A DNA stretch of 54,671 nt from JACRIM01 sp038042195 (GTDB lineage Bacteria > Planctomycetota > Phycisphaerae > UBA1845 > UTPLA1), in contig JBBTET010000044.1 in the NCBI GenBank assembly GCA_038042195.1, forward strand, positions 1-54,671, given 5' to 3'. Shown here in pieces: positions 8,484-15,978 of this stretch. The notes under the pieces are model-generated. The model ran no database searches, was not told where the DNA came from, and saw only the letters and a program-made list of their open reading frames with translations. The number at the start of each line of letters is the position of its first letter. Within the stretch, counting starts at the first letter, position 1. Made by a program: the position numbers and the translations under genes.

Positions 8484-8786
8484 ATGAGCCAACTCGAATC
8501 GTTCGGCATGAATATCCACCTGCTCATCGGCCTACTGGCCTGTGGCGGAATCGGGCTGGTCATTGCCATCATTCTTTACACGTCGATCAGAGCTTTTCTA
8601 TTCCATTCCCGTCAGAAGAATGCAATGAGCATCTTCCAGAAGGCCAAGACGAAGTCCGATGGCATGGCCCTACCCCCCGTCGGATCGGGCATCTGCGCGC
8701 AATGCAACACGGCCTCGTCCAAAATCTACTTTCTCCCGGATGGATCAAGACTCTGCAGCACGTGTTACGAATCGACGCGGCGATAA
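8484..8786 (+). CDS. Small membrane protein with C-terminal zinc ribbon
   Basis: About 100 residues. The start ATG (MSQLESFGMNIHLL) is one of three possible in-frame starts, at 8457, 8484 and 8508. A single transmembrane helix (LLIGLLACGGIGLVIAIILY) precedes a basic stretch (RAFLFHSRQKN). The C-terminus has two CxxC knuckles, CAQC and CSTC, separated by about 20 residues, which suit one bound zinc. The likely topology is N-terminus outside, zinc ribbon inside. No known family recognised. It is divergent from the cysteine-rich gene and converges on the M24 peptidase gene. Confidence 0.62.
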   Translation: MSQLESFGMNIHLLIGLLACGGIGLVIAIILYTSIRAFLFHSRQKNAMSIFQKAKTKSDGMALPPVGSGICAQCNTASSKIYFLPDGSRLCSTCYESTRR

Positions 8787-8798
8787 TTCGAGATCGCG

Positions 8799-9938
8799 CT
8801 ATGACATGAATGCCGGTGAAAAGTCCGTCGGTATTTGTTTCGTCAGTACGTCGCAACTACCCGCCGTCACCGCGATGACATCCTCAATTCGAATGCCGAA
8901 TTGCCCCGGCACATACACACCCGGCTCCACCGTCAACACCATGCCCGGTTGCAGCCGAGTCTTGTTGCCCTGCACAAAGTACGGTGCTTCGTGAACGTCC
9001 ATCCCAATCCCGTGCCCCAGTCGATGAACGAAGAAATCGCCCAGCCCGGCCTGCTCGATCACATGCCGCGCCGCGGAGTCTATCGATTCGCACGTCACCC
9101 CCGGCCGAATCGCTGATATCGCGGCTCGCTGGGCATCGCGCACAACGCCATAGGCCCGCCGTACCTCGTCGGACACCTCGCCCACCGCGAAGGTCCGCGT
9201 CATGTCGCCAAGATAGCATCCGCGCGCCGCCACAAAGTCGACAATGACCGCGTCGCCCTCGCGAAAGACGCGCGTCCCCGTCCGCTGATGCGGAATCGAC
9301 GCACTTTCACCGCCCTGAATCAAATCCCCAAACGGTGTGACGCCCAGCTTTTCCAACTGACCGATCACATCGCGCCGAAGGTCCAACTCCGAGATGCCGG
9401 CACGGAGACGTTTTTCAATCAGTGAATAAATCTTACCCGTGTCCTCACAGGCCAGCCGAATCGCGGACAATTCCCCGGCTGACTTCACCATGCGAATCGA
9501 CTCGATCAAGTCGGTGTCCGCCACGAGTGTCGCCGACGGCATCGCGGCCGCCAGTCGTTGCTGAGCGCCAAGCCACGTATGCGAATCCAAAATAATCGTG
9601 CCCGTATCCACCCCCAGTCGTTCCGCAGCCCTCGCCGTTGCCTGATACGGATCCTCAAACTCCTCCCACGCCACCAACTCGCTCCCAGCAGGCAGCCCCG
9701 ATGCAATGCTCGCCTCGAACGCCGGCACCACAAACGCCACTTGCCCGTCCCGGCTGATCAAGCCACACACCAACCGATCCGACGGTTCCAGCGGAACCCC
9801 GCAGAACGCGAGGATGTTCGACTTGCGAAAGACCAGCAGGGCACTCGCCCCGCGTTTCGACAACTCGGCGGCAGCGCGCTCGACATGCTGGCGAACCAAC
9901 TCCGATGAGATCGGCGGGCGAATGGTATCAAGGGTCAT
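8799..9938 (-). CDS. M24 family Xaa-Pro aminopeptidase/dipeptidase
   Basis: A two-metal 'pita-bread' peptidase that cleaves N-terminal residues preceding proline, or Xaa-Pro dipeptides. The N-terminal creatinase-like domain (about 1-130) precedes the catalytic domain. The five metal ligands are recognisable: Asp in IVDFVAARG, Asp in LGDMTRTF, His in RLGHGIGMDVHEAP, Glu in TVEPGVYVPG and Glu in GIRIEDVIAV. I prefer the ATG at 9936-9938, with AAGGA 9 nt upstream (379 residues); an ATG at 9995 gives 398. No signal peptide, so cytoplasmic. Cytoplasmic peptide turnover is the usual role for this family. Confidence 0.9.
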   Translation of the reverse strand: MTLDTIRPPISSELVRQHVERAAAELSKRGASALLVFRKSNILAFCGVPLEPSDRLVCGLISRDGQVAFVVPAFEASIASGLPAGSELVAWEEFEDPYQATARAAERLGVDTGTIILDSHTWLGAQQRLAAAMPSATLVADTDLIESIRMVKSAGELSAIRLACEDTGKIYSLIEKRLRAGISELDLRRDVIGQLEKLGVTPFGDLIQGGESASIPHQRTGTRVFREGDAVIVDFVAARGCYLGDMTRTFAVGEVSDEVRRAYGVVRDAQRAAISAIRPGVTCESIDSAARHVIEQAGLGDFFVHRLGHGIGMDVHEAPYFVQGNKTRLQPGMVLTVEPGVYVPGQFGIRIEDVIAVTAGSCDVLTKQIPTDFSPAFMS

Positions 9939-10196
9939 GTAAGGCAATCCTTCGGCGATGACGGTCGGGGAGGGACTCACGCTTTCAACCGGCATCGCCT
10001 AGTTTAACGTTATCATACTAACATTCCAGTGAAAAATTAACTGGCCACGCCAATCGTCGCTTTTCGGACGATCCGGTATTGTGCGAACGCACTAATCCAT
10101 GACTATCGACGACACTTCGCCCGAAAACCTCCACGATCCGCAGAGAACTTCGCCCTGCTAATCGCCTACAATGATTGCTCATAGGGAGAGGGGAAA

Positions 10197-10943
10197 ATGC
10201 CAATCATCCGTCACACCATGTCGGCACTGTTACTCGTTGCGTTGAGCACCGGCTCCATCGCGCAGGCCTCCGTCATTGCCATCGGAGCGATCAAAGACAA
10301 CACACTCTACGAAGACGCCGCCGGCACGCTCAGCAACGGCGCGGGCCAACGCTTTTTCGTCGGTCGTCCGGGTTCCGGCGGCAACCGGCGAGGTCTCATC
10401 GCATTCGACATCGTCGGCTCCGTCCCAGCCGGTGCGACCATCAACAGCGTTTCGCTCCGGCTGAACATGTCCAACACCTCCGCCGGCGACAAGACCATTG
10501 AGCTTCGCGCATCGCTCCAAGACTGGGGCCAGGGCACATCCATCGCATCCGGCGGCGAAGGCGGCGGCGGCCCATCCACGCTCGGCGACGCGACGTGGCT
10601 TCACACCTTTTACAACACCAGCTTCTGGACCACCCCGGGCGGCGACATCTCCCCGACCGTCAGCGCCAGCCTCACCGTCGGCGGCGTTGGTTTATACACC
10701 TGGGCCTCCACCCCCCAACTCGTGGCAAACGTGCAATCTTGGCTCGATACCCCGTCCTCCAACTTCGGCTGGTTCATGCTCGGTGACGAAATCAACAACG
10801 GCAGCGCCAAGCGATTCGACTCCCGCGAGAACGTCACACCCGCCAATCGTCCCTTGCTCACCATCGACTACACGGCGATCCCCGAACCGGCCATAGCCAG
10901 TCTGGTGCTGCTCGGCTCGATTCTCATTCGTCGAAAACGATGA
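10197..10943 (+). CDS. DNRLRE-domain protein with PEP-CTERM sorting tail
   Basis: A 248-residue exported protein. It has a signal peptide (MSALLLVALSTGSIAQAS), then a beta-rich domain with the DNRLRE-type pattern (KDNTLYEDAAGTLSNGAG, FFVGRPG, RRGLIAFDI, SVSLRLNMSN, RPLLTIDY), which is often found in secreted adhesin-like or matrix proteins. The end is a PEP-CTERM signal: a Pro-Glu-Pro (IPEPA), a short hydrophobic segment (IASLVLLGSILI) and a basic RRKR tail, the substrate for exosortase processing. The SD GGGAGAGGGG precedes the ATG. The exosortase itself is not in the window. Probable role: surface or extracellular-matrix component. Confidence 0.85.
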   Translation: MPIIRHTMSALLLVALSTGSIAQASVIAIGAIKDNTLYEDAAGTLSNGAGQRFFVGRPGSGGNRRGLIAFDIVGSVPAGATINSVSLRLNMSNTSAGDKTIELRASLQDWGQGTSIASGGEGGGGPSTLGDATWLHTFYNTSFWTTPGGDISPTVSASLTVGGVGLYTWASTPQLVANVQSWLDTPSSNFGWFMLGDEINNGSAKRFDSRENVTPANRPLLTIDYTAIPEPAIASLVLLGSILIRRKR

Positions 10944-11012
10944 GACTCCACCGGTAAAGTGATATCGTTACGAAGTTACGCTCGAGATGCACGAAAAAAA
11001 GCGAGAGCCAAT

Positions 11013-12212
11013 TTACCGCTGCGCCATCGCCGAATAGGTTAAATCCGTCGGCCCGTCATACACCGCCCGAGGTCGGAAGATGCGATTCTCCGGCAAGTAT
11101 TCCAGCACGCGCGACACCCACCCCGCCGTCCGCGCCACCGCGAAGATCACCGGGAACAGCGGCGGCGGAAAACCAATCGCCTGATACACAAGCCCCGAAT
11201 AGAAATCGACGTTCGGATAAATCGCCTTGCCGGCCGCCTTCATGGTTTCAACGACTGCCGTCTCCACGGCCGACGCGGTCTCGAAAATCTTGCCCATGCC
11301 TTTCTGATGGCACAGTTTCTCGGCATATTTCTTCAACACCGTCGCCCGAGGGTCATACGTCTTGTACACACGATGGCCGAAGCCGATGATCTTTTCGCCC
11401 TTGGCCATTCGCTCGGCCACCCACGCCTTCGCATTCTCCGGGCCGCCGATGCTCTGAAGGTCATCCAACGCCGCCTCATTCGCGCCACCGTGCAGTGGCC
11501 CGCGAAGCGCTCCAATCGCCGCCGCGATCGTCGAGTACATATCCGCCATGCAGCTATGCACCACCATCGCCGTAAACGTGGACGCGTTCATTCCGTGATC
11601 GGCCTGCAAGATCATGCACACGTCGATGACGCGCTCCGTTACTTCGTCCGGCCGCTCCCCGTTCATCATGTACAAGTAGTTGCCCGTGAACGACAGCTTC
11701 GGATCAGGCTTGATGAGCGGCTTGCCCAGTCGTGCCCGCGCCACGGCCGACGCGATTGTCCTCACCTGCGCCAGCACCTTGATGCCAATATCAATCTCCC
11801 CCGCCAGCGCCGCCGCCGGATTCGATACATGATGCGTCACTGCCGACGCACCCTTTTCATAGCACCCCAACGCCGCCACTGCCGTCTGAAGCATGTTCAT
11901 CGGATGCGCGTCGCGCGGCATCGATTCGATCAAACGCATGATCGGCTCGGGCAACTCCGACGCCTTGCGAAGCAGTTCGACAAACCCCTCCAACTCCGCC
12001 TTCTTCGGAAGCCGTCCATTGATGAGCAGGTACGCGACCTCCTCAAACCAACTGTTCCCGCAAAGCTCCTCAATCGGATACCCGCGATAGATCAGCCGAC
12101 CGCCCTGGCCGTCCACAAAGCCGATCTTGGTGATGTTGGTGATCGCCCCCTCAAGCCCACGGCCAAGTTCGATCGTACAGGGGAATTCGATGCGTCCGAG
12201 GTAATTCGCCAT
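11013..12212 (-). CDS. gltA: Citrate synthase
   Basis: Condenses oxaloacetate and acetyl-CoA to citrate, the entry step of the TCA cycle. The catalytic residues are recognisable: His in RGPLHGGANEAA, His in GFGHRVYKTYDPRA and Asp in NVDFYSGLVYQAIG. The start chosen is the ATG at 12210-12212 (MANYLGRIEFPC, 399 residues); the open frame reaches 12302 but its first 30 codons lie across the likely promoter. The short form without a long N-terminal regulatory domain resembles the dimeric (Gram-positive/2-methylcitrate synthase-like) type, so activity on propionyl-CoA cannot be excluded. Divergent from sucC, another TCA gene, across about 220 nt. Confidence 0.94.
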   Translation of the reverse strand: MANYLGRIEFPCTIELGRGLEGAITNITKIGFVDGQGGRLIYRGYPIEELCGNSWFEEVAYLLINGRLPKKAELEGFVELLRKASELPEPIMRLIESMPRDAHPMNMLQTAVAALGCYEKGASAVTHHVSNPAAALAGEIDIGIKVLAQVRTIASAVARARLGKPLIKPDPKLSFTGNYLYMMNGERPDEVTERVIDVCMILQADHGMNASTFTAMVVHSCMADMYSTIAAAIGALRGPLHGGANEAALDDLQSIGGPENAKAWVAERMAKGEKIIGFGHRVYKTYDPRATVLKKYAEKLCHQKGMGKIFETASAVETAVVETMKAAGKAIYPNVDFYSGLVYQAIGFPPPLFPVIFAVARTAGWVSRVLEYLPENRIFRPRAVYDGPTDLTYSAMAQR

Positions 12213-12261
12213 GATGCCACGTCTTCTACAAAAAGGGGCCTTACAGGTTCCCAGTCGCAAC

Positions 12262-12267
12262 ATTATA
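12262..12267 (-). promoter_or_regulatory. Candidate -10 element of gltA
   Basis: A perfect TATAAT on the minus strand, which would start transcription about 43 nt before the preferred gltA ATG. No good -35 hexamer lies 16-18 nt upstream. This supports the shorter gltA start. The rest of the gltA-sucC gap shows only the sucC SD (GGAG 6 nt before its ATG). Confidence 0.5.
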
Positions 12268-12434
12268 GTGCAACTGCACCAAAATGGAACTGCCCGCCAC
12301 ACGGCAGGTTACGGCGATTGGACGGTCCACCGGACCCCGCTAAGATATCGCCCGGCGGGGGAGGCTTGATAAGTAACTGTTAGGCATTTGCCCTAGTTTC
12401 AATAACCCTTGGGCCTGGCCCACCGGAGCGACCC

Positions 12435-13610
12435 ATGAAAGTTCATGAATATCAGGCCCGACAACTCCTCCAAGCAGCCGGTGCCGCCGTTCCTAGGTTT
12501 GAAGTCATCGATACCGCCGACCAGGCAGGCGCTGCCTATCAGAAAATCGGCGGCGGCCAGGTCGTCGTGAAGGCCCAGGTCCACGCCGGCGGTCGCGGCA
12601 AGGCCGGCTACGTCGTCCTCTGCAACAACCCGCAGGACGTGGAGAAGAACAGCCGTCGAATGCTCGCCGAGCCGATGATCTCCAAGCAGACCGGGCCGCA
12701 AGGCGTACAGGTTCGCAAGATTCTCATCGCCCCGGCGGTCGAGATTGAGAAGGAATACTACGTCGGGTTGGTGCTGGATCGCGCCAAAGGGTGCCCCGTC
12801 GTGATGGTGTCGAAGGAGGGCGGCGTCGAGATCGAGGAAGTCGCCGCGAAGAACCCCGACGCCATCATCAAGGAGTGGATGCACCCGCACCTCGGCCTGC
12901 AAGACTTCCAATTGCGAAGGCTCACCAACGCCCTCGGCCTCGAAGGCGACCATGCGAAGGCTGCCGCGAAGATCATGAGCGCCCTCGCGAAGATTTTCAT
13001 TGAGAAGGATTGCAGCCTCGCCGAGATCAACCCGCTCGTCCTCACGAAATCCGCCAACGGCAAGCCCGGCGAAATCCTCGCCATCGATGCCAAGTTCAAC
13101 TTCGACGACAACGCCCTCTTCCGCCACGCCGACATCCAGGCCATGTTCGACGCGACCGAGGAGAACCCCCAGGAAATCCGTGCCCAGAAGTTCAACCTCT
13201 CCTACGTCGCCCTCGACGGCAACATCGGCTGCCTCGTCAATGGTGCCGGCCTGGCCATGAGCACCATGGACATCATCAAACTCCACGGTGGCGAACCCGC
13301 CAACTTCCTCGACGTCGGCGGCAGCGTCACCCCCGAAGGCGCGGTCGAGGCCTTCCGCATCATCCTCAGCGACCCGAAGGTCAAAGGCATCCACGTCAAC
13401 ATCTTCGGCGGCATCGCCAAGTGCGATGTGATCGCCGAAGCCCTCATTCACGCCGCCAAGGAAGTGGGCTTCAAAGTTCCCGTCGTCGTCCGCCTCGAAG
13501 GCACCAACGTCGACCGCGCCCGGCAGCTATTGGCGGAGGCAAAAATCCCGCAGATCACCACGGCCACTGACCTGACCGACGCGGCGAAGAAGGTCTGCGC
13601 GGCGGTGTGA
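12435..13610 (+). CDS. sucC: Succinyl-CoA synthetase beta subunit
   Basis: The beta subunit of succinate-CoA ligase; with SucD it converts succinyl-CoA to succinate with ATP or GTP formation. The 391-residue length is typical. The N-terminal ATP-grasp domain (MKVHEYQARQLL, VVVKAQVHAGGRGKAG, EKEYYVGLVLDR, EINPLVLT) and the C-terminal ligase domain (LDGNIGCLVNGAGLAMSTMD, ANFLDVGGS, VNIFGGIAKCDVIA) are complete. SD GGAG is 6 nt before the ATG. The usual partner sucD does not follow; instead an unknown gene overlaps the stop codon by 4 nt. SucD must be encoded elsewhere. Confidence 0.95.
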   Translation: MKVHEYQARQLLQAAGAAVPRFEVIDTADQAGAAYQKIGGGQVVVKAQVHAGGRGKAGYVVLCNNPQDVEKNSRRMLAEPMISKQTGPQGVQVRKILIAPAVEIEKEYYVGLVLDRAKGCPVVMVSKEGGVEIEEVAAKNPDAIIKEWMHPHLGLQDFQLRRLTNALGLEGDHAKAAAKIMSALAKIFIEKDCSLAEINPLVLTKSANGKPGEILAIDAKFNFDDNALFRHADIQAMFDATEENPQEIRAQKFNLSYVALDGNIGCLVNGAGLAMSTMDIIKLHGGEPANFLDVGGSVTPEGAVEAFRIILSDPKVKGIHVNIFGGIAKCDVIAEALIHAAKEVGFKVPVVVRLEGTNVDRARQLLAEAKIPQITTATDLTDAAKKVCAAV

Positions 13611-14167
13611 CTCTCAATCGCAAGAAGAAGCCAGCCAAGCAGACTCGTGGCACTTCGCTATTTGGACCTCCTCCCACATGGCGAAAGAAGGCCAAAGGAA
13701 TCATTATCAAGCATGGCTACTGCATTGACGGTACAAAACGAAAAAGCATCCCAGTCTTCGAACTCCTATTGCTCGCAGACGCATCGGGATTTGAATTTCT
13801 GTCGAGGTATTTTCAGGAAAGAGCAAGGGCAGCGAAGAATGAGGCTCGATTTCTAGGGTCTGCCCAAGGTCCCGACCCCGACGATCACGACCACCTGGTC
13901 ATTTGGCAACGCGCGGGCGACTTCAATACGCGGCTAAGCGACAGCATGGAGATCCGAATCGGCACGCTGACCAAATCGAATCGCAGCGCGGTGCTCAAAA
14001 AGTATGCCATCTCAGCAGCCAGCCGCCGCCATGGTTCAATGGCACCCCAATTGAGAGCTTTGGCTAAAGAGGCCGAACGACAAGTCAAGAAGGAAGAAAC
14101 GAGTCGGCGCAAGCACTCAACGGTTCATCGAAGAAGGAAGGAGACCGAATCGCCTGGAAGAAAGTGA
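13607..14167 (+). CDS. Hypothetical basic protein overlapping sucC
   Basis: A 186-residue frame starting with GTG in a GTGA overlap with the sucC stop, a layout typical of translational coupling. The product is very basic at both ends (RKKKPAKQTR; RRKHSTVHRRRKETESPGRK) with a more ordered middle (residues about 30-130). The base composition is visibly less GC-rich than sucC and codon choice is different, hinting at acquisition or rapid evolution. No family recognised; nucleic-acid binding would fit the charge but is only a guess. No better frame is seen here on either strand. Confidence 0.5.
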   Translation: MTLNRKKKPAKQTRGTSLFGPPPTWRKKAKGIIIKHGYCIDGTKRKSIPVFELLLLADASGFEFLSRYFQERARAAKNEARFLGSAQGPDPDDHDHLVIWQRAGDFNTRLSDSMEIRIGTLTKSNRSAVLKKYAISAASRRHGSMAPQLRALAKEAERQVKKEETSRRKHSTVHRRRKETESPGRK

Positions 14168-14225
14168 GCGACGGCACGAGCGGCTGATTACTGGAAGTCA
14201 AAGCGTCTCAAAGTCCGTCGTGCAA

Positions 14226-14465
14226 TCAATACACTACCAGCGGCACCTGTATCATCGTCGCCGGCGGAGTCGACGACGTCAGAATCTGCTCGACCCGCTT
14301 CAGCACCGGAGCCGCGTAATAGTGCGCCGCGCACTTGTCGCAGACGCCAATTGGTGCATTCTCCAATACAACAATCCCGCGATGATGAGTAATCGGCTCG
14401 CGATCCACGATCTGTTCGCGAACAGTTCCGTCGCAGTATTCGCAATGAAAATCGTACAGACTCAT
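14226..14465 (-). CDS. YgiT-type zinc-finger protein (MqsA-like antitoxin candidate)
   Basis: A 79-residue protein matching the YgiT/MqsA N-terminal zinc-finger family. Two CxxC pairs (CEYC near the start, CDKC near residue 42) would bind one zinc, around the typical core REQIVDREP and GIVVLENAPIGVC. The MqsA helix-turn-helix domain is absent, as in many two-gene DUF4258/YgiT modules, where this short protein accompanies a DUF4258 protein. Its ATG overlaps the stop codon of such a DUF4258 gene (ATGA at 14462-14465), supporting a coupled pair. Confidence 0.85.
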   Translation of the reverse strand: MSLYDFHCEYCDGTVREQIVDREPITHHRGIVVLENAPIGVCDKCAAHYYAAPVLKRVEQILTSSTPPATMIQVPLVVY

Positions 14466-14756
14466 TCGATAATCTCGTAAACCTTGATTATCAAAACCGG
14501 GCCGGCAAATCGTACCACAACGCCGACATCGGTCGTCAAGTCACATGCCTTTCCGACAATCTCAAACCGGGATCCACGAGGGTCATCCTCGAAGACCCTC
14601 TCAATTTGTACCCGTAAGAATCGCGGATTCCACATCTATCAAGTCAAGTCGGTCCTCGCGCATCTCCAGCATCGCATGGACCGACATGACGTAGGACTGT
14701 TCCACCACGGCTTGCCGAATCCGATCCAATACAGCTTCAATGTCGTATCCGGCCAC
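14462..14756 (-). pseudogene. DUF4258 protein gene, frameshifted (toxin-like partner)
   Basis: Reading the minus strand from a GTG at 14754-14756 (preceded by AAGGG) gives MAGYDIEAVLDRIRQAVVEQ and then SYVMSVHAMLEMREDRLDL, ending at TGA 14601-14603 after 51 residues. In another frame the same domain continues at once: IERVFEDDPRGSRFEIVGK, then TDVGVVVRFAGPVLIIK and VYEIIE, stopping inside the YgiT start codon. Together they form a normal-length DUF4258 domain, so one base gained or two lost near 14604-14612 (an A-rich ACAAAT on the coding strand) breaks it. It may be a true inactivation, a sequencing error or, less likely, programmed frameshifting. DUF4258 proteins paired with YgiT zinc fingers are considered toxin-antitoxin-like. 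Confidence 0.8.
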
Positions 14757-15280
14757 AAATCAGCCCTTTTCGGACCTCTTGAGATTCATAACGGCAGGCA
14801 TGATAGTAGGTCCAGAAAATGAGTCTACCGGGTGTCGATGACCCATACATCTTTGAAAGTGACCTGCTCCCCGAAACTTGATCCAGTTCGTATGAGTGTC
14901 TATTTGCCCCAAGTCCATCCCTAACAAAAACTTACCACAATTAACAAGCGCACTGAAGCGCTGAGCAAGATTAGTAGGTGTCTGCGGAGGAAATGCATCG
15001 CCGTTCGATGCACCGTGGAACCATCTTGCCAAGCCGGAGTCTTCAATGCCTCGCGTTGTGCAACAACCACCTCCTTCCCGCAGTTTACCCGCCGCGGCGG
15101 GTGCCTTTCTGCCGTCACTTGGTCCCCCGACCTCCGCGCCATCGGAGATTTCGCCTTACACAGCACAAAATCCGCACAAACGGTTTGTGCGTTTTTGTGG
15201 CCGCCGGCCCGGTTTTTGTGCTTTTTGTGGGGGGTAGTTTTTTTACAAACCGACCCATTGCAAAGCAACCGCCTTATTCC
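14757..15280. other. Gene-poor region
   Basis: About 520 nt with no convincing gene. It contains a perfect 16-nt palindrome, ACCCGCCGCGGCGGGT (15087-15102), a T-rich segment of repeated TTTTTGTG-like words (15184-15232), and the hairpin described separately. Pieces of protein-like frame occur on the minus strand around 14823-15110 but are interrupted by stops and do not form one gene; they may be a decayed gene. Confidence 0.5.
15173..15196 (+). terminator. Terminator-like hairpin
   Basis: CGCACAAA (15173-15180) pairs with TTTGTGCG (15184-15191) around a CGG loop and is followed by TTTTT. The shape is that of an intrinsic terminator on the plus strand, but no gene is seen just upstream, so it may belong to the surrounding repeat-rich spacer. 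Confidence 0.4.
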
Positions 15281-15344
15281 CTCGGCCCCTCGGCCCCTTG
15301 AACCCTTGAACCCTTAAACCCTTAAATCCGTGAACCCTTGCCCA
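15281..15344 (+). repeat. Eight-unit octamer tandem array
   Basis: Eight consecutive 8-bp units in perfect register: CTCGGCCC twice, CTTGAACC twice, CTTAAACC, CTTAAATC, CGTGAACC and CTTGCCCA. The first two units differ from the rest but keep the C-T-x-x-x-x-C-C frame. The array stops 11 nt before the ATG of the next gene, so it occupies its leader or promoter. Slippage between such units could change spacing in 8-bp steps. Confidence 0.75.
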
Positions 15345-15355
15345 GAGATTCACCC

Positions 15356-15892
15356 ATGGACATCCTGAAACAATACTCCGATAGCACGTCCCTCGTCGTC
15401 AAGAACGTGTCACCAGAGCAACTCGAACAGCTCGACTACGCCGTCGTCACCCGGAATCCGCCCACCTACACCGCCTGCTACCATCAGTTTGAACTCGGCA
15501 GCCTTGGCATCAGTTTCGATGTCTTCTACCGCTACGCCCGCAAGCTTCGGACCAACCTCCGTGCCGCCTCGCTCGCTCAGCACAACGTCCCCGACCCCGA
15601 ACAATCCGAAGTGCTTCTACCGCGCCTTGTGTGCCAGCGAATGGTTGAAACCCTGCTGACCGAGAAACTCTCACCTCGCGCCCTCCTGCGGCTCGCCGAG
15701 TCCTACCGCATGACCGCCCAAATCGAAATCCAGCGCCGTCGCCTCGACATCGCCGAGGAAGTGAGCATTCACCGCATCGCCGCCGCCGACCAACACACCC
15801 AACGCCCCGCTTTGCCTGCGGAATCCGCGCCACGCATCACGATGGACGACTCGCCGGACGACGCGACGTCAACCACCGATGCCATGCCGTAA
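15356..15892 (+). CDS. Hypothetical protein with HTH-like segment
   Basis: 178 residues from ATG 15356 (MDILKQYSDSTSLVVKNV); an in-frame ATG 18 nt earlier lies inside the octamer array. No signal peptide or membrane segment, so cytoplasmic. Residues about 25-65 (YAVVTRNPPTYTACYHQFEL, then ISFDVFYRYARKLR) have the rhythm of a short helix-turn-helix followed by an Arg/Lys-rich helix. The rest is helical (MVETLLTEKLSPRALLRLAE) with a polar, Asp-rich tail. No family can be named. The octamer array immediately upstream is its most distinctive context. Confidence 0.7.
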   Translation: MDILKQYSDSTSLVVKNVSPEQLEQLDYAVVTRNPPTYTACYHQFELGSLGISFDVFYRYARKLRTNLRAASLAQHNVPDPEQSEVLLPRLVCQRMVETLLTEKLSPRALLRLAESYRMTAQIEIQRRRLDIAEEVSIHRIAAADQHTQRPALPAESAPRITMDDSPDDATSTTDAMP

Positions 15893-15978
15893 AAATCTCG
15901 TTCCACGAATAGCTGCCTGGCCTGACTGTTCGCTCCCTGTCTTTCGCCCAATGAGGCGAACGCCTATCGTATTCCCTG

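Noticed and set aside
12399..13451. Minus-strand open frame of 350 codons
   Set aside because: Antisense to sucC; Asp/Gly/Val-rich shadow translation.
14760..15032. Minus-strand 90-codon frame upstream of the DUF4258 gene
   Set aside because: It has no SD or recognisable domain, and neighbouring frames show equally protein-like pieces, so it is not a clear gene.
15281..15344. CRISPR-like array
   Set aside because: The unit is only 8 bp with no spacers between units; it is a simple tandem repeat. No CRISPR array or cas gene is seen in the window.
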